From Pseudomonas sp. PDNC002 (lineage in GTDB: Bacteria > Pseudomonadota > Gammaproteobacteria > Pseudomonadales > Pseudomonadaceae): DNA of 64,000 nucleotides. Shown piece after piece: positions 44,480 to 56,080 of this stretch. The position numbers and the translations under genes were made by a program. The DNA lies in contig NZ_CP070356.1 in the NCBI RefSeq assembly GCF_016919445.1, forward strand, positions 503,501 through 567,500. Reading direction: 5' to 3'. The notes beneath the pieces were generated by a model. It ran no database searches and was not told the DNA's origin. It worked only from the letters and a program-made list of their open reading frames with translations. Position 1 is the stretch's first letter. Each line of letters starts with the position of its first letter.

Positions 44480-45481
44480 ATGAGTCTGCGCCTGCCCGAA
44501 ATCCGCCACGACGATTGCGACCAGTTGGCTGCCCTGTGCAAGGCCGGCGGTGATCCGCTGCGACTGAACGTGCTGCGCGCCCTGGCCAACGATTCGTTCG
44601 GCGTACTCGAGCTGGCGCATATCTTCGGCGTCCGCCAGTCGGGCATGAGCCATCACCTCAAGGTGCTGTCCCAGGCCGGCCTGGTCGCCACCCGCCGCGA
44701 AGGCAACGCGATCTTCTATCGCCGCGCCCTGCCCCAGGGCGAAAGCCTGGGTGGAACGCTGCACGGCGCGCTGCTCGACGAGGTCGACGAACTGGCGTTG
44801 CCGGACGACGTCAGCGCACGAATCACCGGCGTGCATGCCCAGCGTGCCGCCGTGAGCCGCGACTATTTCGCCCGCAGTGCGGAGAAGTTCCAGGCCACGC
44901 AGGACCTGATCGCAGGACTGCCGCAATACCGCGAAAGCGTGCTGGCGCTGCTCGATGCCCTGAGCTTCGCCCCTGGCGCCACGGCGCTGGAAGTGGGCCC
45001 CGGTGACGGTGGATTCCTCCCCGAACTGGCCCGTCGCTTCGAAGCGGTCACCGCGCTGGACAACAGCGAGGCGATGCTCGACATGGCGCGGCAACGTTGC
45101 GCCAGCGAAGGTTTGAATAACGTCCGGCTGCGGCTGGCCGACGCCCTGCAGGACGCCGACGACGCGGCGGACTGCGTGGTGCTGAACATGGTGCTGCATC
45201 ACTTCGCCGCACCGGCGGAAGCCCTGAAGCAACTGGCGCACCTGGTGAAACCCGGTGGCAGCCTGCTGGTGACGGAGCTCTGCAGCCACGACCAGAGCTG
45301 GGCCCGTGAGGCCTGCGGTGATCTGTGGCTGGGTTTCGAACAGGAAGACCTGGCCCGTTGGGCCGACTCCGCGGGGCTCGCGCCCGGCGAAAGTTTGTAC
45401 ATTGGTTTACGAAATGGCTTTCAGATCCAGGTGCGGCACTTCGCCAAACCGGATTCGCGAAGCGTCCTCACCCACCGGTAA
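44480..45481 (+). CDS. ArsR-family regulator fused to a SAM-methyltransferase-like domain (SahR type)
   Basis: A 333-residue two-domain protein. Residues about 15-85 form a winged helix (GDPLRLNVLRALANDSFGVLELAHIFGVRQSGMSHHLKVL) with no ELCVCDL-type metal site, so it does not look like a metal sensor. The C-terminal half is a Rossmann domain (motif I ALEVGPGDGGF at about 171-181) that in SahR binds S-adenosylhomocysteine. It lies 17 nt upstream of metK, which it probably represses when adenosylhomocysteine is low. Regulatory role is inferred from the family. Confidence 0.8.
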   Translation: MSLRLPEIRHDDCDQLAALCKAGGDPLRLNVLRALANDSFGVLELAHIFGVRQSGMSHHLKVLSQAGLVATRREGNAIFYRRALPQGESLGGTLHGALLDEVDELALPDDVSARITGVHAQRAAVSRDYFARSAEKFQATQDLIAGLPQYRESVLALLDALSFAPGATALEVGPGDGGFLPELARRFEAVTALDNSEAMLDMARQRCASEGLNNVRLRLADALQDADDAADCVVLNMVLHHFAAPAEALKQLAHLVKPGGSLLVTELCSHDQSWAREACGDLWLGFEQEDLARWADSAGLAPGESLYIGLRNGFQIQVRHFAKPDSRSVLTHR

Positions 45482-45498
45482 ATGATAGGAACCGTTAG

Positions 45499-48505
<3,007 letters not shown>

Positions 48506-48510
48506 GCGCC

Positions 48511-49815
48511 TCAGCGCATCTGGAAGGCTTCCTGGTGGAAGCGGTTGCGTGGCATGCCCTGGCGGCGCAGGTCGCGGCGCAGCAGCTCGGCGAGTCCCTG
48601 CGGACCGCAGAACCACACGCTGGGCCAGCACCCCTGCGGACCGGGCTGCAACTCCAGATGGGCGGACTGCAGCCGACCTTCCGTCTCGCTGTAATGCACG
48701 CGCAGGTCGATCCGCGGCAGCGTCGCACACAGCTCACGCAAGCGGCCGGCGTAGATGGCGTCGGACGGTGTCCGAACGCAGTACAGCAGCGTCACGTCCG
48801 GGCAATCTGCCGACCGCTCCTGCAGCGACTCGAGCCAGGCGAGGAACGGCGTGATGCCGATTCCGCCAGCGATCCAGACCTGCCGCTCGCCCTTGTCGCG
48901 GCGAAAGTCGAAACGTCCGTAAGGGCCTTCCACCTTCACCGGATCACCGACCTTCAGACTGTCCTGCAGGCGCTCGGTGTAGTCGCCCAGCGCCTTCACG
49001 CTGAATCGCACTTCCCCGTTGCCCTGGTCGGCCCCGGAAAGGGTGAACGGGTGCTGGCCTTCCAGGCGGTCGCAGGTCAGGAAGGCGAACTGGCCGGCGC
49101 GGTGCTGCCATCGTCCCTGCAGCTTGCAGGTGACTTCCAGCATGCGATCGCCGGGACGTTCGACGGCGACCACTACGCCGTCATGGGTGCGCTGCCGGCC
49201 GATCTGCCCCGCCAGCGACCAGAGCGCGCACAGGCTGCCCGCCGCCGCGCAGAGCGCCACCAGCCAGCCGACCGGCTGCGTCCAGTAGCCCGCTGGCGCC
49301 AGCACCACGCCATGGAAGGCGAGCACCAGGTAAACCACCGCGAGGGTTTTGTGGACATAGCGCCACAAGTGATAGGGGAAGCGCTGCCAGAGTGTGATGA
49401 CCAGCATCGCCGCCAGCAGCCAGGCCGACCACTCGCCCAGGTCCTTGGCCGAGCCGCGGAACACGTCGAGGAAGGTTTCCACCCGCGGCCCCTTGGCCGG
49501 CTTGGCGATGTATTCGGCCAGCAGTGGCCCGCCCAGCTCCATCAGGTAATGCAGCAGGCCTAGCACAATGGCGAGAATGCCCGCCCACTTGTGTGCGCGG
49601 TACATGCGATCGAGGCCGTCCAGCGGCTTCTCCAGCCAGACCGGGCGCACCGCCAGCAGCATGATCAGCGACATCAGCGCAAAGGATGCGACGCCGGTGA
49701 AGAGAATGGCCTGCTTGCGCAGCACCCAGATATCCAGCGCGGCTGGCGGGTCGATGTAGAGTGCCAGGCCGAAGCTTGCAGCCACGGCCAGCAGCACGAT
49801 CCAGATGAGTTTCAT
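48511..49815 (-). CDS. Ferric reductase-like transmembrane oxidoreductase (FAD/NADPH)
   Basis: A 434-residue flavocytochrome-like protein. The N-terminal half has about six membrane segments with His-bearing helices (RAHKWAGILAIVLGLLHYLM, YVHKTLAVVYLVLAFHGVVL) for haem. The C-terminal half has an FAD domain (HPFTLSGA) and an NAD(P)H domain (WIAGGIGITPFLAWL, VWFCGPQGLAELL). It likely reduces ferric iron or another acceptor at the membrane. The ATG at 49815 follows AAGGAGG (8 nt), which fixes the start. Confidence 0.84.
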   Translation of the reverse strand: MKLIWIVLLAVAASFGLALYIDPPAALDIWVLRKQAILFTGVASFALMSLIMLLAVRPVWLEKPLDGLDRMYRAHKWAGILAIVLGLLHYLMELGGPLLAEYIAKPAKGPRVETFLDVFRGSAKDLGEWSAWLLAAMLVITLWQRFPYHLWRYVHKTLAVVYLVLAFHGVVLAPAGYWTQPVGWLVALCAAAGSLCALWSLAGQIGRQRTHDGVVVAVERPGDRMLEVTCKLQGRWQHRAGQFAFLTCDRLEGQHPFTLSGADQGNGEVRFSVKALGDYTERLQDSLKVGDPVKVEGPYGRFDFRRDKGERQVWIAGGIGITPFLAWLESLQERSADCPDVTLLYCVRTPSDAIYAGRLRELCATLPRIDLRVHYSETEGRLQSAHLELQPGPQGCWPSVWFCGPQGLAELLRRDLRRQGMPRNRFHQEAFQMR

Positions 49816-49985
49816 AGGTCCTCCTTGGGGGCGCCAAAACGACAGGCCCAGACGGAAGCTGAAGGATTCTTCTGAATCATCCCTTAATTTCTTGTGGGAA
49901 TAGGACAAGGACTGGCGATACCATGACGCAGGTCAAGCGCGGGGCTCTGCTGCCCCGGGCGCCTCCATTCCGGCCAGCCAATACC

Positions 49986-50735
49986 ATGCGCCTGCGTGTC
50001 CTTTCCGATCTGCACCACGAACACTTTCCCGACGGTCGCCGCGAGCTGCCGGCGGCGCCAGCCGATGTGGTGATCCTGGCCGGCGACATCCACGAGCACC
50101 TGCAAGGTCTGCACTGGGCCCGCGAAGCGTTTCCCGACAGCGAGATCATCTACGTCGCCGGCAATCACGAGTTCTATCACTCCGACCTTGCCGACCTGAC
50201 CCAAGCCATGCGCAACCTGGCACGGGCACTGGATATCCACTTCCTGCAGAACGATGCCGTGACGATCGGCGGCGTGCGCTTCCTCGGCGCAACCTTGTGG
50301 ACCGACTTCCAGCTCTACGGCGAACGCGCGGCGGAACTGGCCCGCGAGCAGGCCCGCCAACTGATGCCGGATTTCAACACGGTGGACTACTTCACCCAGC
50401 CGTTCACCCCGGAGATGAGCCGCGAGCAGTGCGAAGCCTCGTGCGCATGGCTGGAGACGGAGCTGGCGCAATCCTTCACCGGCCCTACGGTGATCGTCAC
50501 CCACCATGCACCCAGTGCCCGCTCCATCCCGGCGCACTATGTCGGCGACGCACTCTCCCCGGCCTTCGCCTCGAACCTGGAACATCTGGTGGAACGCTGC
50601 GACCTCTGGATCCACGGGCACGTGCACGAGTGCCTGGACTACCGCATCGGCAAGGCGCGGGTGGTGGCGAACCCCGGCGCATATCCGGGCGAGGACAGCG
50701 GCTTCGATCCCTACCGGGTGATCGATCTGGAGTGA
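49986..50735 (+). CDS. Metallophosphoesterase (calcineurin-like)
   Basis: A 249-residue cytoplasmic phosphoesterase. The five metal-site blocks appear in order: SDLHHEHF, AGDIHEH, AGNHEFYH, THHAPS and GHVHECLDY. Substrate unknown (phosphodiesters in general). The ATG at 49986 (MRLRVLSDLHHE) gives the normal N-terminus. Its start faces the ferric-reductase-like gene; its end is 7 nt from the convergent esterase gene. Confidence 0.84.
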   Translation: MRLRVLSDLHHEHFPDGRRELPAAPADVVILAGDIHEHLQGLHWAREAFPDSEIIYVAGNHEFYHSDLADLTQAMRNLARALDIHFLQNDAVTIGGVRFLGATLWTDFQLYGERAAELAREQARQLMPDFNTVDYFTQPFTPEMSREQCEASCAWLETELAQSFTGPTVIVTHHAPSARSIPAHYVGDALSPAFASNLEHLVERCDLWIHGHVHECLDYRIGKARVVANPGAYPGEDSGFDPYRVIDLE

Positions 50736-50742
50736 AGGACTT

Positions 50743-51711
50743 TCAGGGCCGCAGGTCGCTGAAGAAGCGCCAGATCTCGGCGGGGCCATCCAGTTGCGGA
50801 TCGGCCTGGCCCAGCAGGCGTGGCGGCCGGTAAACCGGCTGCGAGAGCAGATGCCCGCCGCCGTGCACCGTCAGCAGCTCCACGGGAGGACCGCCACTCG
50901 CGTCCCAGCGTTGCCGCTGTGTCCAGACCGGCCCGGCCTCGGTGAGGCGATCCTGCACGGGCTCGCCGTTCTGTCCATTGCGCCGCGCCAGGGCCGTCGC
51001 GGAGTCTTCGGCGGATAGCACGTTGCCGCGATCGCCGAAGCCGAACAGGGTCACGCGGCCACCGGCGTAGGGATTGATCGGGTCCCGCGTGCCGTTCATC
51101 AACAGGGCAGCCGTGGGTTGCCGGGCAGGCGCGCAGGCGTCGTTGTCGGCGGTGGGCAGGCTGGCGGCCACCGCGGCTACGCCATCCACCACGTCCGGCG
51201 CTTCGGCTGCCAGGCGCAGCGCCATCTGGCCACCGTTGGAGTATCCGGCGACGAACACCCGCGCCGGGTCCACCGCGCGCTCGCGCTGCAAACGCTCGAT
51301 CATCCCGGAGAGAAAGCCGACGTCGTCGATGTTCAACGCGCGGGCGCTGTAGGACGCAACCCGCCGGCAGTCATTCCAGTGTCCCTCGAATCCATCGGGG
51401 TAGAGCACCAGGAAACCGTCGCGGTCAGCCAGCGCATCGAAGCGATAGCCGCTGTCGCGGCGCATGCGCTGGCCGTTGCTCTGCGAGCTGTGCAGCACCA
51501 CCAGCAGCGCCGGGTGTTCGGCCAGCTTCTGCGGCACATAGAGCACGTAGCTGCGGCGCCGCTCGCCCTGCCGCACCGAGGCGTCCTCGCTGGTGCCAGT
51601 CAGCACCGGCGACTGCTTCAGCTCGCCAGGCACATACCACCAGGCGCCGACCAGCAGTGCCAGCACCAGCAGCGCGATCAGCGTCTGCACGACCCGTATC
51701 GCCACCCGCAT
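50743..51711 (-). CDS. Polyhydroxybutyrate-depolymerase/feruloyl-esterase-like alpha/beta hydrolase
   Basis: A 322-residue LpqC-type esterase with an N-terminal membrane or signal helix (about 7-28). The catalytic Ser is in FVAGYSNGGQMAL, Asp in NGTRDPINPY and His in VHGGGHLL; the oxyanion region is LLVVLHSSQSNG. Exported or membrane-tethered; acts on ester polymers or esters of aromatic acids by family. Actual substrate unknown. Confidence 0.8.
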   Translation of the reverse strand: MRVAIRVVQTLIALLVLALLVGAWWYVPGELKQSPVLTGTSEDASVRQGERRRSYVLYVPQKLAEHPALLVVLHSSQSNGQRMRRDSGYRFDALADRDGFLVLYPDGFEGHWNDCRRVASYSARALNIDDVGFLSGMIERLQRERAVDPARVFVAGYSNGGQMALRLAAEAPDVVDGVAAVAASLPTADNDACAPARQPTAALLMNGTRDPINPYAGGRVTLFGFGDRGNVLSAEDSATALARRNGQNGEPVQDRLTEAGPVWTQRQRWDASGGPPVELLTVHGGGHLLSQPVYRPPRLLGQADPQLDGPAEIWRFFSDLRP

Positions 51712-51861
51712 ACCGCTTCTCCTTGCCCGCCCGGCGGGCCTTGCGAGTCCTGGCCTGGTTCTGAGGCAATTGTCCTGAGGCAGCCCCTACGCCGCCCGTC
51801 CATGGCAAACTCTAGCCGTTGACTCCAACGTCATAGTGTTTGGTAACCAAGGATTCCGAAA

Positions 51862-52260
51862 ATGTTCCGAAGCTCTGCCCTGACGGCCGCCCTCCTCGCC
51901 CTTGGCTGCGCCAGCCCGCTGCTCGCCGCCGATGCGGCCGGGCAACCGCTGACCGGCTGTGCCGCCAAGCGCGCCGCCATCGAAACCCAGCTCGAACAGG
52001 CCAAGGCCCAGGGCAACGGCAACCGCGTCGCCGGCCTGCAGACCGCCCTGGAAAAGGTGAAGACCTATTGCACCGACGCCAGCCTCACGCAGGAGCGCAA
52101 GCAGAACGTGCTGGATGCCGAGAAGGAAGTTGCCCAGCGCGAGAAGGATCTGCGCAAGGCAATGAACAAGGGTGACGCCGAGAAGATCGAGAAGCGCAAG
52201 GACAAGCTGGCCGAGGCCCGCGCCGAGCTGGAGCAGGCCAAGCGCGAACTGGAAGAGTAA
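51862..52260 (+). CDS. DUF1090 (YqjC-like) periplasmic protein
   Basis: A 132-residue exported protein: signal peptide to about residue 23 (CASPLLAADA), then DUF1090: TGCAAKRAAIETQLEQAKAQGN and, from about 70, a Lys/Glu/Ala-rich coiled coil (LTQERKQNVLDAEKEVAQRE onward). Two Cys (GCAAK, YCTDA) may form a disulfide. Function unknown; periplasmic chaperone-like roles are only guesses. Confidence 0.82.
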   Translation: MFRSSALTAALLALGCASPLLAADAAGQPLTGCAAKRAAIETQLEQAKAQGNGNRVAGLQTALEKVKTYCTDASLTQERKQNVLDAEKEVAQREKDLRKAMNKGDAEKIEKRKDKLAEARAELEQAKRELEE

Positions 52261-52270
52261 GCGTCTCGCT

Positions 52271-52345
52271 GTAGGAGCGGATCTTATCCGCGATCCGATC
52301 GATAGATCGGTCTGAAAGCTTCGCGGATAAGATCCGCTCCTACAA
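52271..52345. repeat. Paired dispersed repeat, GTAGGAGCGGATCTTATCCGCGA family
   Basis: GTAGGAGCGGATCTTATCCGCGA and TCGCGGATAAGATCCGCTCCTAC are inverted arms around GATCGATAGATC. Compared with 16701-16784 the arms carry the changes ACCTTGT to ATCTTAT on both sides, so pairing is kept. It sits between the convergent DUF1090 and cytochrome genes and may end both transcripts. Confidence 0.8.
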
Positions 52346-52356
52346 AAGCGCGCGCG

Positions 52357-52824
52357 TCAGAGCGCGCGGAATTTCTTGTGGCAGGCTTCGCAGGCGTCTT
52401 CCACCGCGGCGAAGTCCTTGCGCACGCTCTCAGGCGTCGGCGCTACCTGGCGGGTGTTTTCGCCCAGGGCGCGGACGGCCTGCTCGAAGGTCTTGGCGTC
52501 GGCCTGGAACTCCAGCTGGCGCTGCCAGATTTCCGCCTTGGCGCGGGTGTCGTCGCTTTCCACCTTGTCAGCCGGCGGCTGGGTGGTCGGGAAGTACTGC
52601 CAGGGCTTGTCCGCCAGTTCACCCAGCTTGGCCGAGTTCGCACGGAACTTGTCCGCATCGAAGGGAATACGGCCGCGCAGCATGCCGCCCATGTCCTCGC
52701 TGGTCTTGAGCATTTCCTTGAACACCGCCTGGCGCTTGTACTCCGGCGAGTTGGGGTCCAGGCGATGACAGCCGGCGAGCGCCGTACCGGCAAGCAGCAG
52801 AACGAGCAGGGTCTTCAACTTCAT
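52357..52824 (-). CDS. Cytochrome c' (class II c-type cytochrome), lipoprotein form
   Basis: A 155-residue four-helix-bundle cytochrome. The haem motif CEACHKKFR is 8 residues from the C-terminus, as in class II cytochromes. The N-terminus is a lipoprotein signal (LAGTALAGC), so it is anchored in the envelope. Probably binds NO or carries electrons, by family. ATG at 52824 from the lipobox; upstream codons are not signal-like. Confidence 0.83.
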   Translation of the reverse strand: MKLKTLLVLLLAGTALAGCHRLDPNSPEYKRQAVFKEMLKTSEDMGGMLRGRIPFDADKFRANSAKLGELADKPWQYFPTTQPPADKVESDDTRAKAEIWQRQLEFQADAKTFEQAVRALGENTRQVAPTPESVRKDFAAVEDACEACHKKFRAL

Positions 52825-52968
52825 GGGGGACTCTTGTAGGACGGCTGGACACGGAAGCGCCGGATTATCCGCCCCGTTCCCCGAATGATCCAGACCGCAC
52901 GCCGGTCGCTGCGGCCATCCGCCGCAGCGCCACGCCATTCGTTCAGCTGCCGTTCAGACAGCGTCGGA

Positions 52969-53355
52969 TCAGGCGGAAACGACGAAGATCGCGATGATCA
53001 GCGCCATGCCGAGGAACCATGCCAGCGAGCGCAGCATCGCCAGGTCGGCGATGTAGAAGATCAGATAGAGCAGGCGGCTGGTGACCCAGGCGATGGCCAG
53101 GCGGTCGATGGTGGCGGGCTCGGCGTTGTTCACCACGTAGGCGATGATCACCGCCGCGGCGAAGGCCGGGGTCACTTCGAAGCTGTTCATCTGGAAGGCG
53201 TTGGCGCGCTTGCGGTAACCCTCCAGGCTGGCGAGGAAGGTGCGCGGATCATGGTTCTGCCGGGGGCCGAAACCGCCGCCGGTGAACTTGGCGATGCTGG
53301 TGCCCACGTAGGGCAGGAAGAACGCGATCAATACGCACCAGAAAGCGATTGGCAT
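52969..53355 (-). CDS. MAPEG family membrane protein
   Basis: A 128-residue protein with four membrane helices and the loop pattern NHDPRTFLASLEGYRKRANAFQMNSFEVTPAF, typical of bacterial MAPEG proteins (YecN/PA-type). Role in glutathione or lipid metabolism is only a family association. Confidence 0.85.
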   Translation of the reverse strand: MPIAFWCVLIAFFLPYVGTSIAKFTGGGFGPRQNHDPRTFLASLEGYRKRANAFQMNSFEVTPAFAAAVIIAYVVNNAEPATIDRLAIAWVTSRLLYLIFYIADLAMLRSLAWFLGMALIIAIFVVSA

Positions 53356-53413
53356 GGCCCAGATCTCGTGGAGGGGGAAGCGCGTAGGTTAGACACTCTA
53401 ACCAGAAGCGTCC

Positions 53414-53450
53414 TTGACCGTGCAGCCGGCAGAGGCGACAGCACGGTCAA
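53414..53450 (-). terminator. Hairpin at the 3' end of the OmpA-like gene
   Basis: TTGACCGTGC (53414-53423) and GCACGGTCAA (53441-53450) pair over 10 bp around a 17-nt loop, 4 nt beyond the OmpA-like stop on the minus strand. There is no T-run after it, so it is more likely an mRNA-stabilising or weak terminator structure. Confidence 0.5.
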
Positions 53451-53454
53451 TGAT

Positions 53455-54399
53455 TCAGCGCAAAACGATCTCGACGCGACGATTGAGTGTCCGCCCGGTT
53501 TCTTCGGTATTGCTGGCGACTGGGGACAGCGAAGCGACACCGTAGGCCGCAAGGCGCTCGGCAGCAACACCGTAGCCGCTGCCTAGCGCCTGGACTACCG
53601 CATCCGCACGCCGCTTCGAGAGGTCGAGATTGCCGTCGAGCGAGCCCGTGTTATCGGTGTGCCCAACGATGTAGACCTTCAGCTCCGGATTATCCTTGAG
53701 CAGTTTGGCGATCTGCTCGAGGGTGGCTTTGGACTCTGGCTTGATCTCAGTCTTGCCGGAGTCGAAATGCACGCCATAGACCGCGACCCTGCCGGCAGCA
53801 TCGAGATTTTTTTTCAGCTCGGAGGACTCTTCGAGCTTGATCTGGTTCTGCGCCATCGGCTGGACATCGACGACCTCCTGAAACACCTCGGTGTCCCCTC
53901 GGTCGACATTGCGCCTGGCGATCAGCAACAGATAGCTGTCACCGTCCGAGGCTTGGCGTTTGCTCAAAATCAGTCGGCTGTCACTGTAAATGTTTGCATC
54001 GAAATTCACTGCGGGCCCAGACCGCCTCAGCAGGTTGGTCACGGAGTCCCCGCACTCGTCATACCCCTGACATTCGAAAAGCGTTTCAAATCCCTTAGCG
54101 CCGGTCGCCTGTTGATAATTGCGCAACACTTCCAGCGCGCTCTTTTGCCCAGGGATTCGGTAATCAATAGCGGTAATCCGCCCTTCCAGCTTCAACACGG
54201 CATCGTCGGGAAGGTTTTTCAGATCGCCAATCTTGCCCTTGGGCAGCGACACCTCGTCGAAATCGACTTGCTGGTAGCGAGCGATTTCCGCTCCGGCAAA
54301 TCGCCCGATCAGTGGATGGTCGACCGAGCCTTCGACATCGGCAGCCTGTGCGGCAGACATGGTGCCCAGCAGAGCGAACGAACAGAGTAAGTAGCGCAC
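53455..54399 (-). CDS. OmpA family protein with N-terminal DUF4892 domain
   Basis: A 314-residue periplasmic/outer-membrane protein: signal peptide (MRYLLCSFALLGTMSAAQA), DUF4892 domain (about 24-185; includes YQQATGAKGFETLFECQGYDECG) and a C-terminal OmpA-like peptidoglycan-binding domain (VHFDSGKTEIKPESKATLEQIA, HTDNTGSLDGNLDLSKRRADAV, Arg-rich end NRRVEIVLR). No beta-barrel is seen. Base composition is clearly lower in GC than the neighbours, suggesting a different history. Confidence 0.83.
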   Translation of the reverse strand: MRYLLCSFALLGTMSAAQAADVEGSVDHPLIGRFAGAEIARYQQVDFDEVSLPKGKIGDLKNLPDDAVLKLEGRITAIDYRIPGQKSALEVLRNYQQATGAKGFETLFECQGYDECGDSVTNLLRRSGPAVNFDANIYSDSRLILSKRQASDGDSYLLLIARRNVDRGDTEVFQEVVDVQPMAQNQIKLEESSELKKNLDAAGRVAVYGVHFDSGKTEIKPESKATLEQIAKLLKDNPELKVYIVGHTDNTGSLDGNLDLSKRRADAVVQALGSGYGVAAERLAAYGVASLSPVASNTEETGRTLNRRVEIVLR

Positions 54400-54488
54400 T
54401 GGAAAAACCTTCGGCTTGAGGAGGTGAGTCGCCTTTTACCAACTCACGCTCCCCCTCCCAATAGCCCTCTCTACTTAAGGGAAGCCCC

Positions 54489-55319
54489 CTACAACTTCAT
54501 CAGCAATATGCCAAAAAGAACGAGCGTACAGGCCGCCAGGCGCGGCAGGCCGAAGGGTTCCTTGAGGAAGCGCATGCCAAACAGCACCACCAGCAGCACG
54601 CTGGTCTCGCGCAGCGCGGCGGCCTCGGCGATGGAGCCCAGCTGCATGGCCCAGAGCACCAACCCGTAGCTGAGCAGCACGCAGAAGCCGACGCTCAGCC
54701 CGAGCTTCCAGTCGTTGATCCAGAACTTGGCAAAGGCGCGCGTGCGCCCGAACAGCGCCACCAGCGGGAACGGCAGGCCCGACAGCAGCGAAAGCCAGAC
54801 CAGGTAGTCCAGCGGGTGCGGCCAGAGCTTCAGCGCGTTGCCGTCGGTCCAGGTGTAACTGCCGATGCACAAGCCCATCAGCAGCACAGTGGGGAAAGCG
54901 ATCCACGGCAGCTTCGACCCGCCGCCGCCCTTGAGCAGGAACAGCATGCCGATGGGGATGAGCAGGATGCCAATGATCTGCTTGTCGGTGAGGTGCTCAC
55001 CGCCGAATGTCAGGGTCAGCGCCAGCACTACCAGCGGTGACAGGCCGCGCATCAGCGGGTAGACGAGCCCCAGGTCGCCGACCTTGTAGGCCTGGATCAG
55101 CAACACGCGGTAGACCAGTTGCAACGCCACGGCGGCCAGCAGCCAGGGCCAGACTTCCGCGGGCGGTATCTCGATCCAGGGCAGCAGGACCAGCGCCGCG
55201 GCCAGGCCGACCATATCCATGCAGGCAACCACCAGCAGGCGGTCATTGCTGAATTTGACGAGGGTGTTCCAGGTGGCGTGCAGCAGGGCGGCCAGCAGCA
55301 CCAGGGTAGTGGCGAGCAC
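54489..55319 (-). CDS. EamA/DMT family transporter
   Basis: A 276-residue transporter with about 10 membrane helices in two EamA repeats (LLHATWNTLVKFSNDR early; SVLLVVLFGMRFLKEPFGLPRLA in the second half). Substrate unknown (metabolite exporter by family). Start is GTG at 55319, with AGGAG upstream; that site lies inside a hairpin at 55330-55347. Confidence 0.82.
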   Translation of the reverse strand: MLATTLVLLAALLHATWNTLVKFSNDRLLVVACMDMVGLAAALVLLPWIEIPPAEVWPWLLAAVALQLVYRVLLIQAYKVGDLGLVYPLMRGLSPLVVLALTLTFGGEHLTDKQIIGILLIPIGMLFLLKGGGGSKLPWIAFPTVLLMGLCIGSYTWTDGNALKLWPHPLDYLVWLSLLSGLPFPLVALFGRTRAFAKFWINDWKLGLSVGFCVLLSYGLVLWAMQLGSIAEAAALRETSVLLVVLFGMRFLKEPFGLPRLAACTLVLFGILLMKL

Positions 55320-55329
55320 GAAAACGAAC

Positions 55330-55347
55330 TCCTGGTATAGACCAGGA
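55330..55347 (-). promoter_or_regulatory. Hairpin covering the EamA ribosome binding site
   Basis: TCCTGGT-(4 nt)-ACCAGGA: 7-bp arms with a tetraloop. On the minus strand the second arm contains the AGGA of the Shine-Dalgarno sequence, 10-15 nt before the GTG start, so it could block translation when folded. Alternatively it is a small operator. Confidence 0.45.
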
Positions 55348-55465
55348 TGATTCTACCCCGAGCCACCCCGTTGCCGGCAAGCGTGAGCTGTTTCGGACAC
55401 TTCCGTATGACCCATCGGCCGGAACTGGCCTAGACTGGGCCTTTTCGCCAGCACGAGCGCCTGCC

Positions 55466-56080
55466 ATGCCACGCCTGTTCAAGTTCCTGACCGCTTACAT
55501 CCTCGTCACCCTCCTCTCCGGCTGCGGCTACAACGCCATGCAGGCCGGCGACGAGCAGGTGAAGGCCGCCTGGTCGGAAGTGCTCAACCAGTACCAGCGT
55601 CGCGCCGACCTCATCCCCAACCTGGTGAGCACCGTGAAGGGCTACGCCTCCCATGAAGCCGCCGTGCTGACCCAGGTGACCGAGGCCCGCGCCAAGGTGG
55701 GCAGCACCACGCTCAATGCCGACCAACTGGGCGACGAAGCGGCAGTGAAGCGCTTCCAGCAGGCCCAGGGCGAACTCAGCTCGGCGCTCTCGCGCCTGCT
55801 GGTGGTCACCGAGAACTACCCGCAGCTCAAGGCTGACGGCCTGTTCAAGGACCTGCTGACCCAGCTCGAAGGCACCGAGAACCGCATCACCGTCGCCCGC
55901 GGCCGCTACGTGAAAGCGGTGCAGGAGTACAACGTGATGATTCGCCAGTTCCCGCAGGTGATCACCGCGAAAATCTTCGGCTACCAGCCCAAGGCCAACT
56001 TCAGCGTGGAGAACGAAGCTGCGATCTCCACCGCGCCTAAGGTGGACTTCGGCAACGCGCCGGCGCAACCCGCGCAATGA
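55466..56080 (+). CDS. LemA family protein
   Basis: A 204-residue LemA protein: N-terminal membrane segment (FLTAYILVTLLSGCGYNAM; includes a Cys that fits a lipobox) and the helical LemA core (WSEVLNQYQRRADLIPNLVSTVKGYASHE, IPRQFPQ-type ending). Its gene overlaps a TPM-domain gene by 4 nt, the usual pair. Function is not settled; membrane stress roles are suggested for the pair. Confidence 0.88.
   Translation: MPRLFKFLTAYILVTLLSGCGYNAMQAGDEQVKAAWSEVLNQYQRRADLIPNLVSTVKGYASHEAAVLTQVTEARAKVGSTTLNADQLGDEAAVKRFQQAQGELSSALSRLLVVTENYPQLKADGLFKDLLTQLEGTENRITVARGRYVKAVQEYNVMIRQFPQVITAKIFGYQPKANFSVENEAAISTAPKVDFGNAPAQPAQ

Noticed and set aside
44480-45481. Metal-sensing ArsR regulator
   Set aside because: No Cys-rich ELCVCDL-type site; the fused methyltransferase-like domain and metK neighbour favour adenosylhomocysteine sensing.
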